From NCBI RefSeq assembly GCF_025766255.1, contig NW_026516751.1, positions 62,001 through 126,000 on the forward strand: DNA of 64,000 nt. Reading direction: 5' to 3'. The notes beneath the pieces are model-generated. The model did no database searches and had not been told where the DNA came from. It worked only from the letters and a program-made list of their open reading frames with translations. The position numbers and the translations under genes were made by a program. Below, one piece after another: positions 35,180 to 48,013 of this stretch. The DNA comes from Zychaea mexicana. Taxonomy: Eukaryota > Mucoromycota > Mucoromycetes > Mucorales > Lichtheimiaceae. Positions within the stretch are counted from its first letter, which is position 1; the number at the start of each line of letters is the position of its first letter.

Positions 35180-37470
35180 ATGTCTATGGATGAATACACA
35201 GCTTTGAGAGATTCCACCGATACTAATGCTTTATTAGACGTTCTTGAAACGGTTGAACGGAATCCTACGAGTAAAGAAATGAATTTCTGATCGACATTTT
35301 AACTCCTTTTTCATTCACAGATTAACAACCCCTCATTTATTTCTCAGGTATTTCCCCGGAATCAAAGGGTCGACTTGTAAGTGCATTGCTTGATGATCTG
35401 GATCGATTACCTGACCAAGGTCGCTGGAATGAACAAGGTAGAAAATAGTTATTCAGGAACGCTTAACGTATCCTTTTGCATGAAAAATCATATGGTTCTT
35501 ATTTCGCTTTCCCAACACATCGGCAGTAACGACACGAGCCCTACAAGCGCTGAAATCATTAGGACGAGAGGCTAAAGGAGCTGAGGATTTATTTTCAGAA
35601 TGCGTAAGGTTGGACAAATAGTGCTGTGTGTGAGAGTGAGTGCAAGGTGGAGGAAATCGATTGGAGAGCCCGGGAAATGTGCGTGTGCGCGCAATGCATA
35701 AGCTTCTTTTATTAAATATTAACAATACTTTGTTCTGAAATAGGGCATAAAAACTCTGATGAAGCTGGGAGGACTGTTGGCTCCGGGCAGCCATACAGAC
35801 AGCATGCAATCTCGCGAAGCGCTAAAATGTTTGTCGAACTGTCTCCTGCTTCAAGATCACACAAAGGACTTTTTTGTGAAACATGACGGCGTGCCAGCGT
35901 GTTTCCATCTTCTCAAATCCTCCACACTCAGCACTGAATCGCAATTTTTGACATGCCGAATCCTATTCTTCATGACCGTCAGCAATCCCGACGTTGTGCA
36001 ACAACTGATCCGCCTCGACATCCCCTCAGTACTCCAGAATGTAAGAGCCGCCCAACCTTGTATTACAAATCCAATCATTTAGCTAAACCAGCAATTCTTT
36101 TCTCAGGTACTTGTGAGCAATGTCGCTAAACTACTCGCTAATGAGCCCCAAGTTGGACTTATCAACAATGCTTCTGTGACCAACGAAGCACTCAAACTCT
36201 TGTTCAACTTGATGCTGGTGGATCTGCGGGCACATGTGGGAGAAGAGGAGGGTGCAGAGGAGGTTGGCATGAAGTTCATTTGCTGCTTGCCACCGATGTT
36301 GGACATTACGTTTAATATGCCGCTCGCACAACCCATGCCGCTCGTCCCGCCATACACCCACGCGCTCCATGCCTTGATGCAGTACCCATATTCTGTGATG
36401 GCTAAAGCCTGGTACTCGTACGATCAAGTCAAGTGCCATCACACCACGCCTGAAGGTGGACGGGAGATGGTTTCCCACCGTTTGTGCGACATGCTCGACG
36501 GCGCACTCGCGTACCTGATACCTAGTGGCGACCCAGACGACCTCGAGTCTGTTACCACTGCTTCGGGATTAAATATCGATGCGTCTTTGTCTCCTTTGAT
36601 CTTGGTGATCCGCGTCATTGCATGTGGCGAGCCTGGCTTTGTTGAATACTTTAAAAAGCGAATGCTGCCGTCTGAAAAGTAAGTTTGTTTCACAAAGATA
36701 TTGGCACACACACAATACAGGAAAAGTTAGAATCCAACTTTTTTTTTTCTCTTGCTCTTATACGGTGTTTACCTCTTTTGTTAAGTGACCGAAATACACC
36801 CGTCAATCGAGGTACAAGCACATCTGCTCAATTGATTCGTTTGATGACGTCCACCATGCTACCTCAAACCCGTGATGCGGTTTGCGAATGTCTATTTGTA
36901 CTGTGCAACGAAGATGGTATGTTGAAGCGAACGCGTCATGACGACGACAAACTGTGCTTCTTGTTTGTTTGTTTGTCTGTCTGTCTATTCTGCTAGTATA
37001 ATCACATGTCAATCGTCCAACCATCATGAGTAACACACATATGGATTATCTCATCTCTCTATAATTAGCCACTCAATTAACACAGGAAGTGGGTTACGGT
37101 AACGCGATTGGATTTCTTGTCAACCGTGGGATCGCCGTGGAACCACCTCGGGGATCAGACGCAAATGATCCCAACAAGCAAATTAATCCTATTACGGGAC
37201 AATATGTGTCTGCAGAGGAAGCTGCCGGTCCAAGTTTGGCGGAGATGACGGACGAGGAAAAGGAACGGGAAGCCGAGCGCTTGTTTGTCTTGTTTGAGCG
37301 ATTAAAGAAGAATGGAATCATTCAAGGTAAGTTTGGATGGGCAAGGTGATGCCTGAACGCCCTCACTAAAACCAAATGTCTATTTAGCCGAAAACCCTAT
37401 CATTGCCGCGAAACAATCGGGCCGATTCGAGGAGATCCCGGATGATAAGTCAAGCGACGATGAAAAGTAA
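35180..37470 (+). CDS. RIC8: Synembryn/Ric8, chaperone and exchange factor for G-alpha
   Basis: Ric8 folds and activates heterotrimeric G-alpha subunits; in filamentous fungi it supports growth and development. Eight exons: join(35180..35270, 35348..35437, 35527..35603, 35744..36040, 36107..36678, 36786..36916, 37069..37326, 37388..37470), 533 codons including the stop. The protein is an armadillo-type helical repeat fold. Visible family segments are SREALKCLSNCLLLQ, TCRILFFMTVSNPDVVQQLI, NEALKLLFNLMLVD and LPPMLDITFNMPLAQPM. The C-terminal hallmark is VGYGNAIGFLVNRGI plus NPITGQYVSAEE and LFVLFERLKKNGIIQ. The tail is acidic (DDKSSDDEK), as in family members where it is phosphorylated. All splice phases agree. 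The name rests on the C-terminal hallmark and overall length. Confidence 0.93.
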
Positions 37471-38234
37471 AAAAAAAAGTTTAAAAGAAGCCCCTATCTA
37501 ATATATACTTTATACCTGCCTCTGCTTTCGGTTATTGAACCCTTCTTCACTCCATCTATGGCACCCTTTCTCCTCCAAAAACTCTTACTCTCTCGTTCTC
37601 TGTTTACCCAATACTACCTAAATAACTCGTTTACTGTCATGTTTCTATCATTAGACTAAGGTTGAAGGCCCTCGGAAAAATGATGTGATTGTTCGTCAAT
37701 CAATCCTTACATAGTAAAATGGCGTCATCGATATAAGTGTTCTCATAAAGTGGTATGCCTCACTTTGCATGAGTGGATCACTTACTACATCCTTGTAGAT
37801 GGTTGTAAGCCTCGGTATACAATTTGCAGTTGTGTTTAAAAACGCACTACTAGCTCTATTATCTGAAGATCATTAATGTAGTAACATCACTGCACCAGTG
37901 TCCCTGACAAGCACATCCAAAAATAGAAATTTTGTGTCACCACGAATTGTCGGATTAGTGTGGCTTGCACTCAAGCAGACTGACACTTTTTTTTTGCCTT
38001 CGATTCCTGCGATCGATCTCGACAACCGGAATCCCTCGCCAACGCTCTCTTTTCTCATTTTCGACATACTCACCACTCACACACACTTTTGCATTTCCTT
38101 TGTCATTTTTTGTTAATTCTACCTTTATTGCATTTAATCTGATTTCAATCTATTGTCCCATACGCACACACGTATACACCACATCTATAACACACCGCAT
38201 CTGTACCTAGAAGAGCAAGAACACCTCGTCCACC
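37471..38234. other. Intergenic region RIC8-UTP20
   Basis: Contains the RIC8 3' end and the UTP20 promoter, including pyrimidine-rich stretches just upstream of 38235. No further gene was recognised. Confidence 0.6.
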
Positions 38235-41200
38235 ATGCAAGACAAAGAACTTAACGACACACCCGAAACATTCCTTGCCGAAGGAGCCACAAAGCGATTT
38301 AAGGTAGAAACGAGAATACTACTCGACTATGACGACGGCGACTCGTGATTGTCTTTTTTTTATGTACTGATCGTAAACAATTATATATGATCAGTTTCAA
38401 TCCTTTAATACGCTTGTCGATCGTATAAAAGTCGATGTTGTGCGACGATCCCGACTTGTCGAAGAAGATCCCGATGAATTCGATTCCTTCTTTTATCAAG
38501 CATTATTATCATGGAAGGATTTGAACCTGACAAAGAATTTCAAAACCTTTGAACGCGAAATGACCCCGTTGTCGAAAACCTTGCCTTCCATTATCTACAA
38601 CAAGGATAAAATTGTCGACGTCCTGGAGAAACACTTATTAGTAAAAGATAGTACAGCCTTTGATGCTTTGCTAGAGTAAGTTTGCTTCAGCTTTGTGCTT
38701 CGAAAGGAAAGGAAAATACCGTCCAGACGAGCCGACAAGAAAGCAATAATTAACATTTTTTTTTTGATAATAGTTTGGTGACGAAATTGGCAAAGGATCT
38801 CGAAGGCGAATTCTATCCATACTTTCCTCGTTTGCTTTCTGCTATGCTACCACTTGTTCATCACCGAGACGTTCGATTGCTCGAGGTACGATATCAATAC
38901 AAATCACGCTGCATGATGGAAGGATTGAGTTTAATTATTTTTTCGGGACAACTACTTGTTGTATATCAATAGAGCTTGTTTAACGCCATTGCATACTTGT
39001 TCAAATACCTCGCACGACAAATTCTACCCGACCTTTGCTCAACGTTTACGCTGATATCCAGCTTATTGGGCGAAGATCACAAACAAAAGCCATACATTCG
39101 ACATTTTACAGCCGAGGCATTTGCATTTTTACTGAGAAAAACGCGTAACAAGGATTTCGCAAAAATAGCTGCACATATTTTGACATCGCTACGAGAAAAT
39201 CCATCAGAACAATATACCGAGGGTCTTGCTATGCTTTTCTTTGAATGCATGAAGGTAATATATACATAATCACTCACTCACAAGAAAGAGAGGGCCGTCG
39301 TATGTGTGAGAATGTGGAAGTTGACCAGATTGTTATTGTATATATAGCAAGTGGATCATCAACTTCATTCAAGAGCAAGTGCCATGTACAAGGAGTTATC
39401 AAGTCAAGCGTTAGACGAGAAAGTGAATTTGGAAGATTTGGGTAAGTAGTTAATGACTATGACTTATGAGGTTTTTCGCTAAATGGGGAATTTATGGATA
39501 TATTGTAGAATCGAATGCATTGTACAACTTGATTCTGAAAACTACATTACTGGTTTTGCATCATACCAACGCACAGCACCTTGGCGAGTTTATCAATGTG
39601 ATCCTGCAACAAGTGGACGCGGAACTTGAACGAAAGAAATTGGATCAAAAGCGGTTAACTATGCTTGTTTCATCGCTCAAGCTGATCGTTACTGTGCGCG
39701 GAGGAAGCAGAGTTCAAGGTATATTTAGTTTAAAAGAGTGTTACCCGGGTTTTGGGATGTCATCAACAACCGGATATGCTGACAACAGATTGCACCTTTC
39801 AGAATATGCACCCATTGTACAGCGTATGCAGGCTGTCGCAAAAATGCTGTTTACGACGAAGACGACGTATTCGAATCTTCTCTATGCCGAGGCATTGAAT
39901 GTCACAACGGGAATTCTTGCATTGGGATCACTTGAAAGTGTCTTGAGTGGTGGTCGACTTATTCTGGAATCGATTGTAGCGTTCAAAGATCCAGAGCTGG
40001 TGTATGGATTCTTTTTGGGACTGTCCAAGTTGGAATGGACTGATTTTGCTCAAGTCATGTTACCTTATATTGTCAAGTAAGCTACTCGGAAGTTGGTTAG
40101 TAGGAGTTATTGTATACAAGTATGCTTACGCTAAATGATAGGTACACAGCAGAAAAGTTTGACAACTTCCCAGAGCAAACAGTTTTGTTATTGGCAGAGC
40201 TGACTTCATCCGGCTCACTTGAACTTCCTGAGGGCACGTTGTCATCATCTTTGACAGCTGAAGGTCTTTTACGTCTGCCAGCAGTCAAGGGTAAATCGGT
40301 TGCAGATGGGTTGATGGAAATGCTGCACAAGACGTATGATTGGAACAAGGAGCGGGATACACTTAATGAGATCGATATCAACAACGTAAGTTTAAGTCAT
40401 ACTTGAAAAAAAAGGGTAAGAGTTTGAAACTAAACCTGCTCTCTTAACATAACCTAGCGCGATATGGAGTCCACATCTATCATCACCTCTTTATCTGCAG
40501 CTGCCTATGTCTTGCCGCGCGTCCATGTTGATTTGAATAGTGCACTTGAAGCACTGCTTGCAGTAATCGATTCTGTTACCAACCATTTGACACTCCAGTC
40601 CGATGGAGACAACCATGCTATCAACACACCGCTGGTCATTGCGCACAAGAACTTTGTTTTGGAAGCACTTGTGGGTCAAGCTATTGAGTCACTTGCCAAA
40701 CTTGCATCCGACAACAATGCGGTACAAAAGACGAGCCATTTGCATGACAAGCTTGTGGACTATATGCTTCGAAACCATGGTCACAATGAAATGGTTCTTC
40801 GTGGTGTTTTCACGTACTTGGATATGCTTCGAGCAGAGTAAGTTACCATGTCGAGTCACTTATGATAGCATCGAATCTGTTTTTCACCAAGACTTCATTT
40901 TTTTTTCGGTTCTCCATGTTTGATCTTGATTAGCACGCAATACAATGACAAATTCACTGTGGAACGATTGGAACAAATATATCCATTAATCAAAGAGAAC
41001 CTCGGCTCGTACCAAATGAACTGCCGTTTATACACTTGTAAGATTATTGCCTTGTACGACCAACCATTGATGGAAAAGGACAAGCAACACACAGACGACG
41101 AGCCTTGCGAACTGCCTCAAGTAGCTGTGGATCTGGAAGAAGCCTCCATGTCCTTAGTAGATTTCCGTGACAAAATCATGTATACCCAGAAACTCGGCGT

Positions 41201-44200
41201 GATTTTGGAAACTGGACGTGTGCCCGAATTGTATACCGACTTTGTCTTGCGTTATGGTCTTGGTATTTTGAACATCCAGTTGCGACCCCTGTGGACTGAA
41301 GTCAGAAAGGTGCTGGCCATGTGCGCGGCTAATGATCGCGAATCCTACTGGACCTTGTGTTTCGGAGAACTGTCCAAGTTTGATGATCAAAAGCAGTTGG
41401 TGCGGGATGGGTTTACCAGTGATGCCCTCGTTGCTGCAAATGCAGATTTTCCTGCTGCTGGTCAATCCACGAGCAAGAAAGCAACCAAGACCGGCAGTAT
41501 CACGTTTGAGTGTCATACATTGGACAAGTTTTCTGGCGTGCAAGATCATTCTATGGCCTTGATGGGTAATGAAAAGGCAAACGGCTATGTTGCCCTTTTC
41601 GTAAAGGTATGTTGTACATAACATTTGATCGCCTAGTCATCATTTTATATACTAACTTATTGCTTGTTGCTGCTACTTCTATCGTTGCAGTTGTCTGGTC
41701 AAGAAAATGCACGCATGGACTACTGGCATTACTACACCTTGATTCTGCAAACGCTCAAGGGCACACCTGCTGTTACCGAGCAACGTGCTCGCCATTTGAT
41801 CCCAACTTTTTTCAAATTCGTCGAGACTGAGTTTAACAGCATTGTAAACGAAGACGAGCACTTTACAAACGGCGAACCCAAAGCCAAGGATGAGGACGCC
41901 ATGGATATCGATACTACCACTGAAAGTGACTTCACGCTTCTGAGACGTTCGCGCGGTATCATCAAGGCGCGGATGATCAGCTGGTTGGAAATGTTTGCCG
42001 TGTTCACCAACCCCAAGGTCATGTACAAGACCGAGGACATGTTTACCATTTTGATGCGTCTGCTCAGTAAAGGTGAACCCCCATTACAAAAGGCCGCGCT
42101 CGAGTGTGTTTTCACATGGAAGAACCCAAGCGTGATTCAGTACACCGACAATCTACGTAACCTGCTCAATGAGCAACGTTTCCGTCACGAAGTATTTGCG
42201 TTCTTGTCAACCGACGAAGTGCAAGCATCGATTGATCCTGCCCATCGTGAGCAATTGATGCCTATCGTTATGCGTATCTTGTACGGCCGACTTGTGCAAC
42301 CTGCTCCACGACGTACCAAATCCGGTGCTCGCGTCAACAAGGAGTCTCGTCGTAATGCTATTCTCAATGCTGTGGCCATTTGTCAGCCTACCGAAGTCCA
42401 GTATTTCCTCGATTTAGCACTAGCTCCTTTCAAGTCTGTCCTTGAATTGCCCGAGGGCGATCATGACAAGACAACGGGTGCGTTGACTGAATTTAAGCTT
42501 GACGAACGTCGTGGCAATCAACTTCTGGAACATATTCCATTGGGTCGGCAAGCGGGTTATCTTTCCATGTTGGAAGGATTGCTGGCCGCTATGCGCACCA
42601 AGGTCGAGGTCTATTTGCCTACGCTTCTCAAGTTGGTGCTTTACATTGGCAAATTTACTCAACGCAGAAAGACGGATGATGACGCCGACGACGACAATGA
42701 GGTTGAACCAAAAAATGGCAACGAGGATGAAGAAGAGCAACCGCTGTACCAGGCCACTGCCAAAACCAAGGATATCCACAATGCTGCCGTCAAGCGTATG
42801 GTCGAAGCATTCCGTCTCAATGTCAGCTTTGATTTTTCGCCTTATATGCATGTTGTTTTTGCTGCATTCATTTCGCCTCGTTTGCATGCCTTGCCAAGCG
42901 ATGCACCTCAGGGCAAATTGGCTATCATGGCCATGTTCCGAACTTGGATTGAATTTCGCGAACGTGTCACATACTTTGCCGACTACGATAAGGAGCTTTT
43001 GCCACAACTGTACGGTATCTTGGGCGCACCCAGCATCAAGGAACATGTCATGAAGGATGTACTTGATATCATCGATACACTGTTGGATTATTGCGATGAA
43101 GAAATGCAAGTTGACGATGATAGGTCGGTCGCTGTGTCGCTCAAGGACAAGTTGTTTGTGCCCCATGTGGATGTTTTGCTCCAGCACTTGCATTTCCGTC
43201 TTACTAAGAGCAAGGACGATAAACAATTTGGCAGCGGCCAATATTCTGTCCGTCAAATTGCCGTGGTGTCCCGCATTGCGCCGCTCACAACCAATGGTGA
43301 ACAAGCAAGAATCATTGTCGATCTGTTGCTTCCCAACTTGCGCAAGTCTAGTCGCATCATACCCGAAAAGACCAAGGAACATATTCTGTCGGTGTGGGCC
43401 AAGTTTATGCATCTTATTCCTGGTTTCAAGGAGCTCAAATTGGTGTATTCGCAGTACTACAGTGCAGCATCTCAACTATTTTCCAGCTTGCGCTCACGCG
43501 AATGTCGTACGGCCTTGCTTAACGTGTTCCAAGCCTTTGTGGATGTCAATCCTGCGCTTACAAAGGTCGGCGAGCTCTTGCGTGCCATGAACACGTATTC
43601 GGCCAAACGTTTGGATGACCCCGACTATGATGGTATTTTAGATGCCTTGAACTCTGTCGCTGACGACTTGTACCCGACGTTTGATCACCAGCAGTGGTTA
43701 CCACTGCTTCATCAATTTGTGCACAACATGCATGATCCCGAAGAAATGGCACTTCGTGGTGCTGCAACGCACTGTATGACCGTCTATCTACGCACAGCCA
43801 AGGATAAGCAGGATCCTGAAGAGAAGCGTCTCTTGATCAACTACGTGACTCACATGATCTTCCCTGCCATCAAGCGCGGCTTGACAAACCATATCGAACT
43901 CATCCGTATGGAATTTGTCAACTTGCTTAACGCTGGTATCCATAAGTTCCCTGATCTTCCTGTCTTTGAAGACATGGTGGTCTTGCTCGGCGATGGCGAT
44001 GAAGAAGTCAATTTCTTCAACAATATCTATCATATGCAATTGCATCGTCGTGTACGTGCGCTGTCAAGACTTGCTGATACAGCCGAAACCGGTGTATTGA
44101 AGCCAAGCACCGTCAACAATGTGTTTATCCCATTGGTCACTGCATTCTTTTACGAGACCGACCGTGTCAAGGACCACAATTTGATTAACCAGTGCTGCGC

Positions 44201-47200
44201 GACCATTACGTCGTTGGCCCGTCAACTGGGTTGGACGCGTTACTATGGCATGTTCCGCACCTACATGGAACTGATCGCCAAGAAAGAAGATATGGAAAAG
44301 GTTTATCTCAAGATTGTAAGTGCTATCCTGGACGCTTTCCATTTCGATTTGAAGCATGTGGAAGTGTCGGACGAACAGGCCGTCGCTGTTATGGGTCGTC
44401 AGAAGGTGCGCATCGATTTCAAATCATCGGTGCAACTTACTGCTGAGGCAGAAAAGAAGGCTGCTGCTGAAGTAGCTGAGGCAGCCAAGCAACAGGACGG
44501 TGCAGACGGAGAAGGCGAGCAAGAGGATGATCAAGAAGAAGACAAGGAAATGCCCAAGGACCTTGCTGCCAAGATTCATGATACAGTCATCCATCGCATG
44601 CTGCCCTCATTAAACACCTATCTCACAAAGACAGCAACCAAGCAGGCTGCACTTATCCGCGTACCCATTGCTCTTGGTGTTGCCAAGTTACTGCGTGCTT
44701 TACCAGAACGATCCATGCGCACCAACCTGCCCGGTCTGTTGGTCAGCTTGTGTCAGATGATCCGTAGTCGAGCGTTGGACGTACGTGAGACGCTTCGCGA
44801 GACATTGCTCAAGGTCAACGCATATCTCGGTCCCGCCTACCTGTCATTCATCATCAAGGAACTCAAGGCCGCATTGACGAAAGGTTACGAAGTCCACGTC
44901 CTCGGCTACACGGTCAATGTCTTGCTCGCTGATACGATCCCACGTCTACAAGTTGGCGAACTCGACTATTGCTTAGAAGACATCATTGGCATTTTGATCA
45001 ACGATGTATTTGGCAAGACAGGCCAAGAAAAGGATGCCGACGAAATGACAGGCAAGATCAAGGAAGCCAGAAGCCAGAAGAGTATGGCCACGTTTGAAAG
45101 CCTCAGCAAGGTGATCCACTTTAACAACTTGCCCATCGTGCTGCTGCCGCTCAAGGATGTTATGTCTGAAACCCAGAGCTTGAAGATTTTGCGCAAGGTG
45201 GATGATATCTTGAAGCGTGTTTCAGCAGGTCTGGTACGCAACCCAGAGTTCGAATCGTTGGAGTTGCTCGAATTCTCGCATGGATTGATTACGGAGAATT
45301 TGGATACGTACAAGGCCAAGGCCAAGGCCAAGGTCGAAAAGAGCCAGCAAGAGAAAAACTTTGAAGTTCAACTGAAACGCGTTGATACGACACCCAAGGA
45401 CCATTTGACAGTCAACGCTTACCGTTTTGTCGATTTTGGTTTGCATTTGCTGCTCACTGCATTGCGTCGCAACAAGTTTGATTCGCGCCTGGAAGAGCAC
45501 AAGGCGAAACTGAATCCATTGGTGCCCTTGATTTCTAGTACGCTGCATTCAAACCATACGAGCAGCATTACTTTGGCGACTAAAATCATGCGCATCCTAA
45601 TCACTTATCCTTTGGAAGAAGTACCCACCGCAATCCCTGCTGTGATGAAACGTGCGTTCCAGCTGATCAAGAGCGCTGGCAATTCCCGCTCGCAACTCAT
45701 TCAGTCGTGCTTCAAGATGATTACAGTATGTATCCGTGACAATGATACAGCAAGACTGACCGAACACCAGCTTGTGTTCTTGCTTAATATTATCCGGCCC
45801 GATCTGGAAGAACCTGACCGTCAAAGCACCGTGTTTGCCTTGATTCGAGCCATCATTGGCCGCAAGTTTATGGCACCGGAGGTATATGATTTGATGGATT
45901 TGGTCGGCCAAATTATGGTGACAAACCAAGCCAAGGAAATCCGTGACCAAGCACGATCTGTCTATTTCATGTTCCTGATGGATTATCCACAAGGCCGCGA
46001 CCGCTTAAAAACGCAAATCAGCTTCATTGTCCGTAACCTCGAGTATGTTCACGAAACGGGCCGTGCATCTATCATGGAGCTGTTGCATCAAATTATTGAC
46101 AAGTTCGGTGACGCTATTTTGATGGAATATGCTGAGTCCATGTTCTTGGGTCTCATTTTACGTTTGGTCAACGACGAATCGGCGAAATGCCGTGAAATGT
46201 CTGCAGAACTGATCAAGATGCTTTTGGGCCGCTGCACCGACGACAAATTGACGACGATCTATCGATTGCTGGACAAGTGGATGGACCAATCGGACAAACC
46301 AAGCCTGCAGCGCGCTGGTTGCCAAGTGTATGGCTTAATCATGGATAACTTCAACTCCAAGTCAGTGGCGACGGGTCTGGTACCACGGTTAGCGCACTTG
46401 CTTGAAGAAAACAAGGCGTTGAAAGAGATTCATCCGGATGTGGATGACGAAGAAGAAGAAATGGATGTGGATATACCATGGGAAGTCGCTTACTACAGTC
46501 TCAGCACGCTTTCCAAGGTCGGCAAGAGTTTCCCAGAGCTCATGTATGGTGAAGTAGAAGATGCCATGGCAATGTGGTACGGAGTCAAGGAGATGTTATT
46601 GCATCCTCACGCATGGATACGTGCATCTTCTGCCCGCTTATTTGGTCATTATTTCGCCAACGTCGATGCTCAAGACCGAACACATGCTGGTGTACGCTGC
46701 GAGTTTTTGACAAAAGAAAACTTGAGTGATTTGGTTCTCAAGTTTATCGAGCAACTCAAGAGCCATTACTTGACCGAAGATCAAGCAAGCCAGATTGTCC
46801 GCAACTTGTTCTTCATTTCCAAATGTCTTTACTATTTGCCTGCAGATGAAGACACGCGACAACACGAGCTGGAAGACGAACAGGAACTCAATGGTACTGC
46901 TGCTACCAAAGGATACAATCAAGAGGAACTCAACACTGCACAGGCCAAGTTGGATCAACGACCCAACCGAAATGCACACTACTGGATGTTCCGTCGACTT
47001 ACCTTCACTGCACGTGGCGGCTTACAAAACAAGGGCAGTTCCAAGAATATTCTCATGGTAAGAATCTTACATATATACTAGGTCGTTAATCGATATAACG
47101 TTTAATTAAATTATTAACATAATTGCAAATAGCGCTCATCCATCTTTAAATGCTTTGCTGCTATCACAAATCATATGCAAGCGGAAGACCTGCCTCCTTA

Positions 47201-47581
47201 TTTGGTATCCATGATCATGCCCATCTATCGCGTGACGAATGATCAGCAGATCAAGGATGACCAAGAGTTTGGTAAGATATACCATTACCAAATAAAAAAC
47301 AAGTAACAGTATTGCTAACATGTATGTATTAATCTATAGATGAACTGAAACAACTTGGTAACGAAGTACTTAATATGGTACAACAAAAAGCCGGATCGAC
47401 GGTATACTTTGCAGCTTATCAGCGAGTACGCCAAAGAGCTGCAGATGCACGACAGGAACGAAAGGCAAAACGAGCATTAGAAGCAGTTGCAGACCCACAG
47501 TTGGCTGCACAGCAGAAGATTGAACGACGTCAAAAGAAGCGCAAGACCGGCGGTCCCAGAAAGTTAAAAGCAACTTATTAA
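38235..47581 (+). CDS. UTP20: Utp20, U3 snoRNP / small-subunit processome HEAT-repeat protein
   Basis: Utp20 is a giant nucleolar scaffold of the 90S pre-ribosome needed for 18S rRNA maturation. Thirteen exons: join(38235..38303, 38395..38675, 38774..38885, 38973..39254, 39348..39441, 39509..39718, 39803..40076, 40142..40385, 40458..40837, 40934..41606, 41691..47057, 47133..47271, 47340..47581). They sum to 8,367 bases, 2,788 residues, close to human UTP20 and longer than yeast. The N-terminus has FQSFNTLVDRIKVDVVRRSR. Alpha-helical repeats fill the body, with ARQILPDLCSTF, HFTAEAFAFLLRK and acidic loops (about 42670-42740 and 44500-44560). The C-terminus is strongly basic, ending ERRQKKRKTGGPRKLKATY, typical of nucleolar proteins. 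Exon 11 alone is 5.4 kb. The intron 39719-39802 is frame-neutral and was chosen because it restores EYAPIVQRMQ. Confidence 0.95.
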
Positions 47582-48013
47582 TAATAATAAAAAGAACGAA
47601 CAATAATGTAAATTTTCTTTAATCTTTTGTATGTAAAAATAATAAAAATTCTGTATTTTCTAATTTTGTGTATGTGAATAACGTGATATTTTTCTCTTGT
47701 TTATCATCCATGACAATAAATTACAAGTAAAAGAAGGGTATACAATAATAACATGCAAAGAAACGGAAAGAATAGGAATGATGAGTAGGGAGTGTGCGAG
47801 AGAGACAGAGAGAGAGAGAGAGGAGGTGGGGCGTGCTGGATAGTAAGTGGTTTGTTTGTGCTAAAAAGGGCGTGCACACATCACACATACATTTTTGGAA
47901 GGAAAAGGAGGATGTAATACACATTTACAATAAGAGAGGAATAGGTAGAACGATAATACATAGAAAAAATAAGTAATAATGATAGCAATAGTAGTAGTTG
48001 TTAGTGGTAGCAA
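47582..48013. other. Convergent 3' region UTP20 / LRR gene
   Basis: A+T-rich region between two convergent genes, with AATAAA-like signals (for example about 47585-47650) and an AG-rich microsatellite near 47803-47822. No gene was recognised. Confidence 0.6.

Noticed and set aside
42420..43475. 351-codon minus-strand open frame inside UTP20
   Set aside because: It is exactly antisense to a strongly supported UTP20 exon and has no family features. Codon bias of the sense strand explains the missing stops.
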